DNA of 64,000 nt from Brevibacterium sp. (GTDB lineage Bacteria; Actinomycetota; Actinomycetes; Actinomycetales; Brevibacteriaceae), in assembly GCF_031179145.1 (NCBI RefSeq), contig NZ_JAPSIB010000002.1:62001-126000 (forward strand), given 5' to 3'. This document shows positions 33,814-42,236 of the stretch, one piece after another. The translations under genes and the position numbers were made by a program. How positions within the stretch are numbered: the first letter of the stretch is position 1; each line of letters opens with the position of its first letter. A model generated the notes under the pieces. The model was not told the origin of the DNA and searched no databases. It saw only the letters and a list, made by a program, of their open reading frames with translations.

Positions 33814-35406
33814 ATGGTTCGAGGATCATCAAGCAGACACAGCACAGCGGCTATCATCGCCGGAGACATTGAGTTCCGCCGAGCGAGATTGAGTACCGAG
33901 GATGTTCGGATTGTCCACCCGGAGCGTCTCGGCAGAGCGCTTCGTGGATCGGCCGTCGGCAACATCATCGAATGGTACGAGTTCGGAGTGTTCGGCTTCC
34001 TCATCACTGTCATGGGCCCGGTGTTCCTTCCTCAAGCGGACCCCACGGTGCAGTCCTTGTACCTCTTCGGGACGTTCGCGGTCACTTTCGTCGCACGTCC
34101 TCTGGGAGGTGTCTTCTTCGGCTGGCTCGGCGATCGTCTGGGGCGTCGAAAGGTCCTCACCCTCACCCTGCTTCTCATGTCGTTCGCAACGCTGCTCACG
34201 GGGCTTCTCCCGGGTTACGCCCAAATCGGAATCTGGGCACCGATCCTCCTCGTCCTGTTGCGCTTGATCCAGGGATTCTCCGCCAGCGGTGAATACACCA
34301 GTGCGGCGACCTTCCTCAGCGAGTTCGCTCCAGATCGCGAACGCGGGCGATACACGGGAATCCTGGCGTCCATGATCTACATCGGCTTCGCCTTCGGTGC
34401 GGGACTTGTCGGTGTCCTGCAGCTGAGCACCTCGGCGGAATTCATGCAGGGATGGGGGTGGCGGATTCCCTTCCTCGTTTCGCTTCCGATGACCGCCATT
34501 GCGCTCTACATTCGATACCGCGTCGAGGAATCTCCTGCCTTCGTGGCAGTGATGAGAGACCGAGAGGCCCTCGAACGCAAGCTTCAACAGACCGAACGGA
34601 ATCCGGGAATCGTCGCGGTCGTTGCCACCCAATGGCGAGCGCTGCTTCCTGTCATCGGCATCGCCGCCGCGGGCAATGTCATCGCCTATACGATGTTCAG
34701 CTATGTCCCGACATACCTGAGCCAGACGCTCGGATTCGCCTCGGAGGTAAGCAACCTCGTCTTGTTCCCACTCTACGTCGTCGCTGTGTTCTGCACGATC
34801 GGCGCCGGAATGCTCTCCGATCGGATCGGTCGCCGGCGCACGCTGCTCATCGGCGCCACCATCGCCCTGCTGTTCGCGGTCCCGGCCTTCCTTCTCATGG
34901 GCACCGGCCTCGCCTGGTTGGCCATGATCGGCGCTCTTTTCGTCATGGTCGCTTCGTCGTTCTTCTCCCAAAGTTATGCCTCGACTCTGCCCGAGCAGTT
35001 CCCGACTGCATCTCGCAATACCGCCCTGGGATTCGCGTACAACATCGGCAACGCTGCCCTCGGAGGCACCGCTCCAATAGTGATCGCGGCGATCGTGGCT
35101 GCGACCGGCAGCACTCTCGCTCCTGCGTACTACCTCGTCGGTGCCGCTGTGCTCGGGCTGGTCGCCACCCTCGGCATCAAGGAGACCAGTCGTCGACCGC
35201 TTCGAGGTTCGATGCCCAATGTCCGCACCTTGCCCGAGGCGCAGAAGCTCGTCGCCGAACAGAGTGAGACACCGCTGCTCGCATTGGTTGGGCTTCCGTT
35301 GCCCTATGCTGCCTACGCAGATGCTACGGGCGAGCGCTTGTCCTCCTCAGATCCTCGCGTCGTGGCCGCCGCGAAGTCGGTGGGCATCAACCACGAGCGA
35401 CAATGA
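33814..35406 (+). CDS. MFS transporter, metabolite:H+ symporter (MHS) family
   Basis: The 530-residue, 12-segment permease has the MHS signature NIIEWYEFGVFGF near residue 50, the loop 2-3 motif GWLGDRLGRRKVL and GFSASGEYTSAATFLSEFAP. Relatives import proline/betaine, shikimate, citrate, alpha-ketoglutarate and similar metabolites. The C-terminal tail of about 70 residues is longer than usual. ATG 33814 follows AAAGGGGATC. An imperfect TGTCAC/GTGACA inverted repeat lies at 33739-33769 upstream. It is convergent with the HTH-PBP regulator gene. Confidence 0.87.
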   Translation: MVRGSSSRHSTAAIIAGDIEFRRARLSTEDVRIVHPERLGRALRGSAVGNIIEWYEFGVFGFLITVMGPVFLPQADPTVQSLYLFGTFAVTFVARPLGGVFFGWLGDRLGRRKVLTLTLLLMSFATLLTGLLPGYAQIGIWAPILLVLLRLIQGFSASGEYTSAATFLSEFAPDRERGRYTGILASMIYIGFAFGAGLVGVLQLSTSAEFMQGWGWRIPFLVSLPMTAIALYIRYRVEESPAFVAVMRDREALERKLQQTERNPGIVAVVATQWRALLPVIGIAAAGNVIAYTMFSYVPTYLSQTLGFASEVSNLVLFPLYVVAVFCTIGAGMLSDRIGRRRTLLIGATIALLFAVPAFLLMGTGLAWLAMIGALFVMVASSFFSQSYASTLPEQFPTASRNTALGFAYNIGNAALGGTAPIVIAAIVAATGSTLAPAYYLVGAAVLGLVATLGIKETSRRPLRGSMPNVRTLPEAQKLVAEQSETPLLALVGLPLPYAAYADATGERLSSSDPRVVAAAKSVGINHERQ

Positions 35407-35479
35407 TCGCCTGGTACTTGTCCGGGCATCTGAGCTCATGGATCTCTCGCCGCCCACGAATTCTCCCCCGTTGCTGTGC

Positions 35480-37183
35480 TCACGCGTGCTGAGCAGGCGG
35501 CCGGAATCGGTACTGGGCAGCACCGGTCGGTCCGATCAAGCGATTTCTTCCGCCCTGGATCTGAAAGACAAGGTGCGTGTGGGCGATCGAGGGGTCCGCA
35601 GAATCCTCGGGAAATGAGAGTGCTGTCTGTCCGGGGCCGCCGAAGTGAATGGGACCTGTCGCTCCGCCGACCACTGCTGTGCGCAGTACTTTGAGCACCC
35701 TCGCGTAGTCCCACGGTCGCGCCATCTCGCTCCACGCAAGGTTGAGCACGCGAACGATGTCATAGTGGATCGCCGAAGCGCCGATTCCCGGATCGTCGTC
35801 GAACTTGTTCCGGAAATCGGCCTGGAATCTCCTCGCGATCGGGCCGGTGTAGGCCCCGACGATGGTGGACCAGACGACACCTTCGAGCGAGTGTCCCGAC
35901 CGTTCCAAGAAGTTGGGCGCGGACGGACGCCAATCCACGTAGATCATTGGGTGACAGTCCTGCACATCGAGGTGGGCGGTGAATTCGCTGAGTTCGAATT
36001 CCGACATGATCGGCAAGTGAACCGCCTCGGGTCGACGCTCCGCGATTCGGGCCGCGATGCGGGCGACTTCCTCGGCACCACCTGTGAACACGAGGTAGTC
36101 GTTGAGCTGCCAGCCCGCTTCGATCGAGATCTCCCCGAGCATCGTCTCGCTCATCACCTCCCACACGGTGCTGCGTACGACGACGACGGCTCGCCTGCGC
36201 GGTGGAGACCAACTCCCGAGCGCGACGATGTCCTTCAACGTCCGGAAGAACCCGCGTACGTAGGCGATCTCCGTGCCGGCTACTTGAAAGACGTTGAGCA
36301 GCGCTGCGCCGCTATCCGCCACGGTTCGGCTGAGCTGCGGGGCAACCATGGAGTGCAGGATCGGCCCGCCCCAGTCGGAAGCAGTCACCATCGCGCTGGT
36401 CGTCTCGCGGGCAGGGAAGCTGCCCAGCATTATCGCATCGGGTTCGGATCGGACCGCTTCGATGATCGCAGTGGACAGAGTCTCAGGGGTGACGAAGCTC
36501 GACAGCAAGAGGGTCCCTCGTCCTGTGTCGTGCCCAGCGACATTCGACCGGTCAACGGCGAGTTCGGCCCCGCGCAGCATCGCAGCGGATTCTTCCGCCT
36601 GCCCTTCGCACGCTGGGTAGAGCGCGTGGATGCGAATCGAGCGTTTCTTCGCGACCTGCGCGACCGAGAATCCCTGACGAGGACGGGAAAGGTCAAGGAT
36701 CAGGTCACTCGCGGTCTGTGCCGCTTCGTCGTCTCGGTCGAGCGGCAGGGTGATCAATCCGAAGCGTTGTACGAGCAGTGCGACCTCCAACCGGTTCCGG
36801 ATCCCGAGCTTCTCGAGGATGCGCTCGATATGGGTCGACACAGTGCTCCGGGAGCAATACAGCAGCCCAGCGATTTCGACATTCGACTTGCCTGCAGTGA
36901 TCGCAGTCGCCACCTCGAGTTCACGCGTCGAGAGTCCGAGCTGCTCATCGATATGCTCGACGAACAGCTCACCCGACCCGTGCCGAGTCTCGAGTGTCGC
37001 TCGCATCACACGCCGTTCCACAACTGCGGTGAACACGGCCTGACAGCTCTCCAGCTCGCAAGCGCGCTCGAGAAGTCGAGAAGCAGATGGCAGCGACGTC
37101 GCGAGATTCAGCTCGGATTCGGACACGCCTCCGTAGAACCGGCGGAGGCGGAACGGAACCTCGAAAGCTGCTCTTCGCATCAT
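35480..37183 (-). CDS. Fusion regulator: LuxR-type HTH plus type I periplasmic-binding-protein domain
   Basis: The 567-residue protein carries a GerE/LuxR helix-turn-helix at about residues 82-145 (LGLSTRELEVATAITAGKSN, then STVSTHIERILEKLGIRNRLE). A long domain from about 182 to 545 has the fold pattern of Leu/Ile/Val-type (Peripla_BP_6) solute-binding proteins: RIHALYPACEGQAEESAAM, AIMLGSFPARETTSA, HPMIYVDWRPSAPNF, DIVRVLNLAWSEM. No signal peptide or membrane segment is visible, so ligand sensing is cytoplasmic, as in AmiC. In most LuxR proteins the HTH is C-terminal; here it precedes the sensor. Start: ATG at 37183 with GAGAGG 6 bases upstream. It is last in an operon with a transporter and two hydrolases, and is presumably its ligand-responsive regulator. 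Confidence 0.82.
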   Translation of the reverse strand: MMRRAAFEVPFRLRRFYGGVSESELNLATSLPSASRLLERACELESCQAVFTAVVERRVMRATLETRHGSGELFVEHIDEQLGLSTRELEVATAITAGKSNVEIAGLLYCSRSTVSTHIERILEKLGIRNRLEVALLVQRFGLITLPLDRDDEAAQTASDLILDLSRPRQGFSVAQVAKKRSIRIHALYPACEGQAEESAAMLRGAELAVDRSNVAGHDTGRGTLLLSSFVTPETLSTAIIEAVRSEPDAIMLGSFPARETTSAMVTASDWGGPILHSMVAPQLSRTVADSGAALLNVFQVAGTEIAYVRGFFRTLKDIVALGSWSPPRRRAVVVVRSTVWEVMSETMLGEISIEAGWQLNDYLVFTGGAEEVARIAARIAERRPEAVHLPIMSEFELSEFTAHLDVQDCHPMIYVDWRPSAPNFLERSGHSLEGVVWSTIVGAYTGPIARRFQADFRNKFDDDPGIGASAIHYDIVRVLNLAWSEMARPWDYARVLKVLRTAVVGGATGPIHFGGPGQTALSFPEDSADPSIAHTHLVFQIQGGRNRLIGPTGAAQYRFRPPAQHA

Positions 37184-37202
37184 CGACATCCTCTCTCGCG
37201 CT

Positions 37203-38036
37203 TCAGGTCGCTGTGAGGTCGTGAAGCCGATCGAGGGCAACGGCATCACAGCGACGGAACTCTGCTCCCAGATCCATTGTGCGGACAATGAACTCATCGA
37301 GTGCACGCAGCCTGGCGCCTCTTCCGACGACTTCAGGATGGAGAGTGACCGTGACGACGGGATCCTCGAATTCTTCGTGGGCGAAGCGGACATCCTCGAA
37401 GAAGACATCGAACATTCCGCGAGGATCCTGGAGTCCGGGCATGACCCAATCCACCGAACGGTAGAACTCGAGATGCGGGTAGTCGTCCAGTGTCCAGGAG
37501 ACTGGCAGTTCGACGACTGTGGTCGGCTCTCCGAACTCGTATGCTGATCCGATCCAGTCTGTTCCCCCACCGCGCAGCAGGTACGGGAAGAAGTCGGAAC
37601 CCATCAGCGAGGAATCGTAGGTGATTCCGATCTCCTCGAGGACCGGCACAGTGTGCGGCGAAAAATCGAAGCTCGGGGTGCGGTGTCCGAGCGGCCTGGT
37701 CCCTGTGAGTTGGGTAATCAGCGCGATGCTCTTCTCATTGATTCCGAGTTCCTCACGATAGTCAAGGGTCGAGACATTCTCGTGGCGGTCGCCGTGGAGT
37801 CCGATCTCATGTCCTGCGTCGACAATCGCCCTGCAGGAATCGGGATACGTCTGGACCGTGTGCGCGGGGACGAAGAACGTCGCCTTCACACGTCGGCGCT
37901 CGAGCAGTCCGAGGATTCGGTCGACTGCCTCCGCAGCGAACTCACCGCGCGAAAGCGGTCCCGGCGTCGTCGCACCTCGCGCCAACCACAATGAAAGAGC
38001 GTCGAAGTCGAAAGTTAAGCAAACCTGTACCGTCAT
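37203..38036 (-). CDS. NodB-fold (polysaccharide deacetylase family) hydrolase, imidase-like
   Basis: The 277-residue CE4-fold metal hydrolase has Asp10/Asp12 (LTFDFDAL) and the HxxxH pair His81/His85 (HGDRHEN), the RTPSFDFSP motif and a late EL-PVSWTLDDYPH segment. There is no signal peptide, so it is cytoplasmic and not a cell-wall enzyme. Cytoplasmic members of this subgroup include cyclic-imide hydrolases and PuuE-type allantoinases, which open C-N bonds in rings. The ATG overlaps the stop of the C45 gene (ATGA). Context (amidohydrolase, transporter) supports a small amide or imide substrate. Confidence 0.8.
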   Translation of the reverse strand: MTVQVCLTFDFDALSLWLARGATTPGPLSRGEFAAEAVDRILGLLERRRVKATFFVPAHTVQTYPDSCRAIVDAGHEIGLHGDRHENVSTLDYREELGINEKSIALITQLTGTRPLGHRTPSFDFSPHTVPVLEEIGITYDSSLMGSDFFPYLLRGGGTDWIGSAYEFGEPTTVVELPVSWTLDDYPHLEFYRSVDWVMPGLQDPRGMFDVFFEDVRFAHEEFEDPVVTVTLHPEVVGRGARLRALDEFIVRTMDLGAEFRRCDAVALDRLHDLTAT

Positions 38037-39232
38037 GAGCGCTCCTCCGTCCCAGCGGGAAAGAGCCCCACTCTGGGCTCTGGGTGATCGAACACTGTAT
38101 CGAGATTCCATTCGAAATACGGGCTCCGGTCCACGGGAAAACCGGCGATCCAGAACTCACGGGCGTCGAGGTCCATGATCACAGAGAAGATCGTCGCCAG
38201 CTGCTCGTACTCGGGCAGGTCCGGATCTGGGTACCGGCAGAGTGCATCTGGCGATGAGTACCCGTCGCGCAATGCCGTGGCGATGTCGTGCGTCGTCACC
38301 GATGCATCGATCGCCTTCGCTTCCAGAAGCCTCCGGAGGCGAGGGGAACGCAGAAGCGTCAAAGCGAAGGTGGAACGCTTGAGATCACGCACCGGCACCT
38401 CGGTCTCGAAGTGATTGGCATGCACGATCAGGTGATTTTTCGGATAGATCACCCCGAAATCATCGGGAACCAGTTCGAAATCAATCGCTTCCCCGCCACC
38501 GTCCGCGAGCAAGACGTTCGCGGAGGAGCTCCGTGCCGTGGGTAGCAGTTTTCTATGAGCAAGGCTCATTCGGGGCTGATCGACCACCCCTCGGATCGCC
38601 AGATGCATCGGGACCGTACCCTCGAGCGAACCATCGCGATCCGAAACGAGAAGGTTGTTGCAGAGGCCGATTCCGGAGGAATTGAAACCCGACTTCATGA
38701 GCATCCCTGCCTCGGTGAGTACGATCGAGGCGAAACCGTTCTCATCCCGGGTCGCAAGAACGAACGCATTGCGCTGCTGCTCCATACGCCAGTCCCAGTT
38801 CTGCGCGAGCAGCGTATGACCGGATGCGGTTCCCTGGGGAAGCACCGCGACCGAGGTGCACCCGTTCTCATGTGAGGGCGCGCCGTACAACAGCTCGGTG
38901 CGCGCATTCAATGCCACCAGCAGTTCGAATTCCTGATCGGAGGTGTTCGCCATGCCCTCGAGTGTTCGCGCGATGCGCGGATCCCATTCGCGCAGGGCGC
39001 TCCCGTACTGCTGCCCGAGCTCTCGAACGCGTGCCGGCGTGTGCCCGGCATCCCGTTGAAACCGGTTCATATAGGTGTTCAGGCTCTCCGCTATGAGGTT
39101 CGCGGTCTGCGACCCGATCTCATTCCCGATCTGGAAGGGATCGCCCATTGCGCGGACAAGCCGGGGCGGTTCTGAAGCGGACAGGGTGTCGAGCTCAATG
39201 TGGTTCATGACGTGATCGGCCTTATCGTTCAT
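38033..39232 (-). CDS. C45-family acyltransferase/amidohydrolase (penicillin acyltransferase-like)
   Basis: The 399-residue protein is related to fungal isopenicillin N acyltransferase and bacterial C45 Ntn hydrolases. The NGCTSVAV motif supplies the N-terminal nucleophile Cys125 revealed by self-cleavage between Gly124 and Cys125; AQNWDW and NSSGIGLCNN are family motifs. Such enzymes hydrolyse or transfer N-acyl groups. The ATG at 39232 overlaps the upstream transporter stop (ATGA); ATG 39208 is an alternative start. The downstream NodB hydrolase overlaps in turn. The likely role is to deacylate a substrate imported by the MHS permease. Confidence 0.83.
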   Translation of the reverse strand: MNDKADHVMNHIELDTLSASEPPRLVRAMGDPFQIGNEIGSQTANLIAESLNTYMNRFQRDAGHTPARVRELGQQYGSALREWDPRIARTLEGMANTSDQEFELLVALNARTELLYGAPSHENGCTSVAVLPQGTASGHTLLAQNWDWRMEQQRNAFVLATRDENGFASIVLTEAGMLMKSGFNSSGIGLCNNLLVSDRDGSLEGTVPMHLAIRGVVDQPRMSLAHRKLLPTARSSSANVLLADGGGEAIDFELVPDDFGVIYPKNHLIVHANHFETEVPVRDLKRSTFALTLLRSPRLRRLLEAKAIDASVTTHDIATALRDGYSSPDALCRYPDPDLPEYEQLATIFSVIMDLDAREFWIAGFPVDRSPYFEWNLDTVFDHPEPRVGLFPAGTEERS

Positions 39233-40533
39233 CGGAGGGGAAGGTGGGAGGACTCGGGTGAGCGCGCCACAACCAGGAAAGTCACGATCGCGGCGAGGAT
39301 CGGGAGGATCGCGACTGTCTGTGGCGCTCCCGTGGCTCCCACGATCGCAGTCGCGATGAATGGCGCGGTCCCACCGAATCCCATGACCGAGAAGTTGTAT
39401 CCGATGCCCAGTGCCGAGTAGCGGACGTTGGTCGGGAACAGTTCCGCCAAAGCTGCCGGGCCCGCGCCCGAGAACACGGCAAGGACGAGCACCACCACGA
39501 GCTGGCCGATGTAGACGGCTGCCACGCTCCCGGAGTTGAACAAGAGAAGGACCGGCCACGTGAGGAGGATGAATCCACCCATGCCGGTGAGGAGCAGGGG
39601 CTTCCGTCCGACCTTGTCGGAGAGAGCACCGAAGACCGCGACTGCAACAGTCATCACGACCAGCGCTACCAGGTTCGAGGAACGTGCCACACTGGGGTCG
39701 ACGCCGGCGATGTTCGTCAGGTAGGACGGGATGTACGTGAGGAAGAAGAAATAGGCAACAGTCCAGCCGACGTTGAAGCCGAATCCCCGGAGAATTGCCC
39801 GCTTCTGGCTTCGCAGTGATTCACGAAGGGGGTTCTGAACCGTCGTCCCTTCGCGCTGCTGCTTCTTGAAGGACGGAGTGTCCTCGAGTCCCAGACGAAG
39901 GAGGACGGCCACCGCCAGGGTGAGGATCCCGAGCAGGAAGGGGAAGCGCCAGGCGTACTCATTGATCGCCTCCTCGCCGAAGAGGAACGAGTTCAGCGCG
40001 ACGACTGCGGAGGCGAGGAGGAAGCCGCCCGCGGTGGTCACCTGGTTGAAACTGCCGAACAGTCCCCGGCGGTTCTTCGGGGCGAACTCGACGAGCATGG
40101 CGGTCGATCCGGTCCATTCCCCGGCAATGGCGAATCCCTGAAGCAGACGCAGCACGACCAGCAGCACCGGGGCGATGACACCTACTTGCTCGAAAGTGGG
40201 GAGGATGCCGACACCAACGGTCGCAAGACCCATGAGGATCACACTGAAGATCATCGCCTTCCGCCGACCGTACTTATCGCCGAAATGCCCGAACACCAGA
40301 GTTCCGACAGGACGGGCGAGGAATCCGACAGCGAACACGGCGAAGGTTGACAGGAGCTGGGTCACCGGATCCTCACCGGGGAAGAAGAGCAAGCCGATCG
40401 TCACGGCAGAATAGGCATAGATCAGGTTGTCGTACTGTTCCATCAGGTTGCCGAAGCTCCCTGCCAGCACGGCGCGTGAAAGCACCTTCTTGGATGGCTT
40501 CAGATCATTTATCCGGGCGACAGTGTCCGTCAT
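39229..40533 (-). CDS. MFS transporter, metabolite:H+ symporter (MHS) family
   Basis: The 434-residue, 12-segment permease has SFGNLMEQYDNLIYAY at the first segment (the MHS signature), GHFGDKYGRRKAMIF in loop 2-3 and GFAIAGEWTGSTAMLVEFAP. It heads the four-gene operon to the C45 hydrolase, NodB hydrolase and HTH-PBP regulator, with overlapping junctions. The ATG at 40533 has AAGGTG about 8 bases upstream. A 16-bp perfect palindrome lies about 100 bases upstream. It should import the compound broken down by the next two enzymes. It is distinct in sequence from the other MHS permease at 33814. Confidence 0.87.
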   Translation of the reverse strand: MTDTVARINDLKPSKKVLSRAVLAGSFGNLMEQYDNLIYAYSAVTIGLLFFPGEDPVTQLLSTFAVFAVGFLARPVGTLVFGHFGDKYGRRKAMIFSVILMGLATVGVGILPTFEQVGVIAPVLLVVLRLLQGFAIAGEWTGSTAMLVEFAPKNRRGLFGSFNQVTTAGGFLLASAVVALNSFLFGEEAINEYAWRFPFLLGILTLAVAVLLRLGLEDTPSFKKQQREGTTVQNPLRESLRSQKRAILRGFGFNVGWTVAYFFFLTYIPSYLTNIAGVDPSVARSSNLVALVVMTVAVAVFGALSDKVGRKPLLLTGMGGFILLTWPVLLLFNSGSVAAVYIGQLVVVLVLAVFSGAGPAALAELFPTNVRYSALGIGYNFSVMGFGGTAPFIATAIVGATGAPQTVAILPILAAIVTFLVVARSPESSHLPLR

Positions 40534-40634
40534 GAGTGTGCACCTTGTGTAGTCAGCTGGAATGTGTGAGGTCTCGGTGCCGACTCTGGCAACTGCCTCT
40601 CGAGAAGAATATTCCTGCGCCCCTTCCTCCGGTA

Positions 40635-40650
40635 TCGGTCATATGACCGA
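40635..40650. promoter_or_regulatory. 16-bp perfect palindrome upstream of the transporter-hydrolase operon
   Basis: TCGGTCATATGACCGA reads the same on both strands. It lies in the 129-base gap between the dehydrogenase stop (40663) and the transporter start (40533). A symmetric site of this length is what a dimeric LuxR/FixJ-type HTH would bind, and the operon encodes such a regulator. Confidence 0.55.
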
Positions 40651-40662
40651 AACATCGATCGC

Positions 40663-41739
40663 TCAGTCGGTCGGCAAATTCGAGGCATCCCGCTCGATGC
40701 GCAGCAGCACCTCGTCGACGAACTCGTCCGTCGAGGCGCCGCCACCGAGGTCTCTGGTGGAGATCCCGTCGGCCAGCACCGCCTCGAAGTCGGCTTGCAA
40801 ATCCCGTGCGGCGTCGGCCTCTCCGATGTGCTCGAGCAGCATCGCTCCCGCCCAGAGCGCGCCGACAGGATTGGCAAGGTTCTTTCCGACGATGTCCGGG
40901 GCTGTGCCATGCACCGGCTCGAACATGGACGGTTTCGATCGGTCCGGATTGATATTCGCCGATGGGGCGATGCCGATCGACCCGGCTGTGGCCGCGACCA
41001 GATCGGAGAGGATGTCGCCAAGCAGATTCGATGCCACGACGACGTCGAGGCTGTTCGGTGCCAGAACCGCACGAGCGGCGAGCGCATCGATGAGCACGCT
41101 CTCGAGTTCGACCTCGGGGAAGGCGCCGACCACCTCCGCCACCACTTCGTCCCAGAACGGCATGGAGTGGATCAGGCCGTTGGACTTCGTCGCCGAGGTG
41201 ACGATCCCACGGCGAGAACCAGCCAGAACAGCCGCGTACTCCGCAACTCGCGACACACCTCGGCGGGTGAAAAGTGCCTGTTGGAAGGCCATCTCCTCCG
41301 GAGTGCCCTGGTAGGCCCGGCCTCCGACCTCCGAGTACTCCCCCTCGACGTTCTCCCGAACTACGATCATGTCGATGTCGGCGTTCTTTGTGACCCGTGG
41401 CGCGATGCCTGGAAGCAATCGCATCGGTCGGATATTCAGGTACAGATCGAAGGCGCGGCGGATCGGAATGAGCAGACCCCAGAGCGTCACATGATCGTCG
41501 ATTTCGGGGTGACCGACCGCACCGAGGAAGATGCCGTCACCTGTGGCAAGTTCGTCGATCCCGTTCTCGGGCATCATTCGTCCATCGCGCAGGTAACGGC
41601 TCGACCCCCAGTCCCGCACTCTCCAGGACACGGAGAATCCATGCTTACCGGCGATGGCGTCGATGCATCGAGCGGCGGCCGGAGCGACCTCCTGGCCGAT
41701 GCCGTCGCCGGGAATCAGATCAATGGTGTACTGCTGCAT
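40663..41739 (-). CDS. Isocitrate/isopropylmalate-type decarboxylating dehydrogenase (tartrate dehydrogenase-like)
   Basis: The 358-residue NAD(P)-dependent beta-hydroxyacid oxidative decarboxylase begins YTIDLIPGDGIGQEV and carries NIRPMRLLPG, IVVRENVEGEYSEVGG, the Lys site TSATKSNGL and the metal/NAD region NLLGDILSDL...EPVHGTAPDIVGKNLANP. Family relatives act on isopropylmalate, tartrate, D-malate or homoisocitrate. The VREN-VEGEYSEVGG loop and lack of leu neighbours favour the tartrate/D-malate group. ATG at 41739 has GAGAGG 8 bases upstream. It follows the thioesterase by 76 bases in the same direction. Confidence 0.87.
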   Translation of the reverse strand: MQQYTIDLIPGDGIGQEVAPAAARCIDAIAGKHGFSVSWRVRDWGSSRYLRDGRMMPENGIDELATGDGIFLGAVGHPEIDDHVTLWGLLIPIRRAFDLYLNIRPMRLLPGIAPRVTKNADIDMIVVRENVEGEYSEVGGRAYQGTPEEMAFQQALFTRRGVSRVAEYAAVLAGSRRGIVTSATKSNGLIHSMPFWDEVVAEVVGAFPEVELESVLIDALAARAVLAPNSLDVVVASNLLGDILSDLVAATAGSIGIAPSANINPDRSKPSMFEPVHGTAPDIVGKNLANPVGALWAGAMLLEHIGEADAARDLQADFEAVLADGISTRDLGGGASTDEFVDEVLLRIERDASNLPTD

Positions 41740-41815
41740 TCTGGTCGCCTCTCGATCAGTGAAGTGTGCATGTGCTGAAATCATCGTTCGTCACCAGCTG
41801 CCGCGTGCTGTCTTA

Positions 41816-42229
41816 TCAGGTCCGATGTGCTGCATCGGCCATCAATTCCAGGAACTCGATCAAGGCCTGAGGAATCGCCCGTGAGCGGTCGGCCCTTGCA
41901 TCGACATTGACATAAGCGGTGTCGATCTCGGTCACCGTTTCCTCGTCCCGAACGATCTCGAACGACATGCCGAAGCTGCTGGTGCCGACTCGAGTGCAGA
42001 CGGTGCGAACCGAAAGAAGCTCGTCCAGCCGCACAGGCGCTCGGTACCTCAAGGTCGTCTCCACGACCGAAGGGTCGAAACCCTCGGTCTGCAGCGCGGC
42101 GAGGGTGAAGCCGCCGGCGCGGAAGAACTCTGTGAGAGCCGCATCCGCGATCTCGAGGTAGCGGCTGTTGAACATGTATCCCTGGTTGTCGATCTCCGGC
42201 ACTCGAACTCGGTGCGTGTGGATTGTCAC
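41816..42229 (-). CDS. Acyl-CoA thioesterase (4HBT hotdog fold)
   Basis: The protein of about 137 residues has the 4-hydroxybenzoyl-CoA thioesterase pattern: HTHRVRVPEIDNQGYMFNSR with the catalytic-type Asp, then LEIADAALTEFFR. It hydrolyses a small acyl-CoA. The GTG at 42229 starts 8 bases after the nitrilase stop; an ATG at 42265 would overlap the nitrilase by 29 bases and add 12 unconserved residues. It lies in the nitrilase-thioesterase-dehydrogenase group. Confidence 0.82.
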   Translation of the reverse strand: MTIHTHRVRVPEIDNQGYMFNSRYLEIADAALTEFFRAGGFTLAALQTEGFDPSVVETTLRYRAPVRLDELLSVRTVCTRVGTSSFGMSFEIVRDEETVTEIDTAYVNVDARADRSRAIPQALIEFLELMADAAHRT

Positions 42230-42236
42230 CGCCGGA

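Noticed and set aside
35480..37570. Longer form of the HTH-PBP regulator starting at 37570
   Set aside because: It would read through the NodB-fold gene; the ATG pair at 37183/37180 has a ribosome site and follows that gene's stop.
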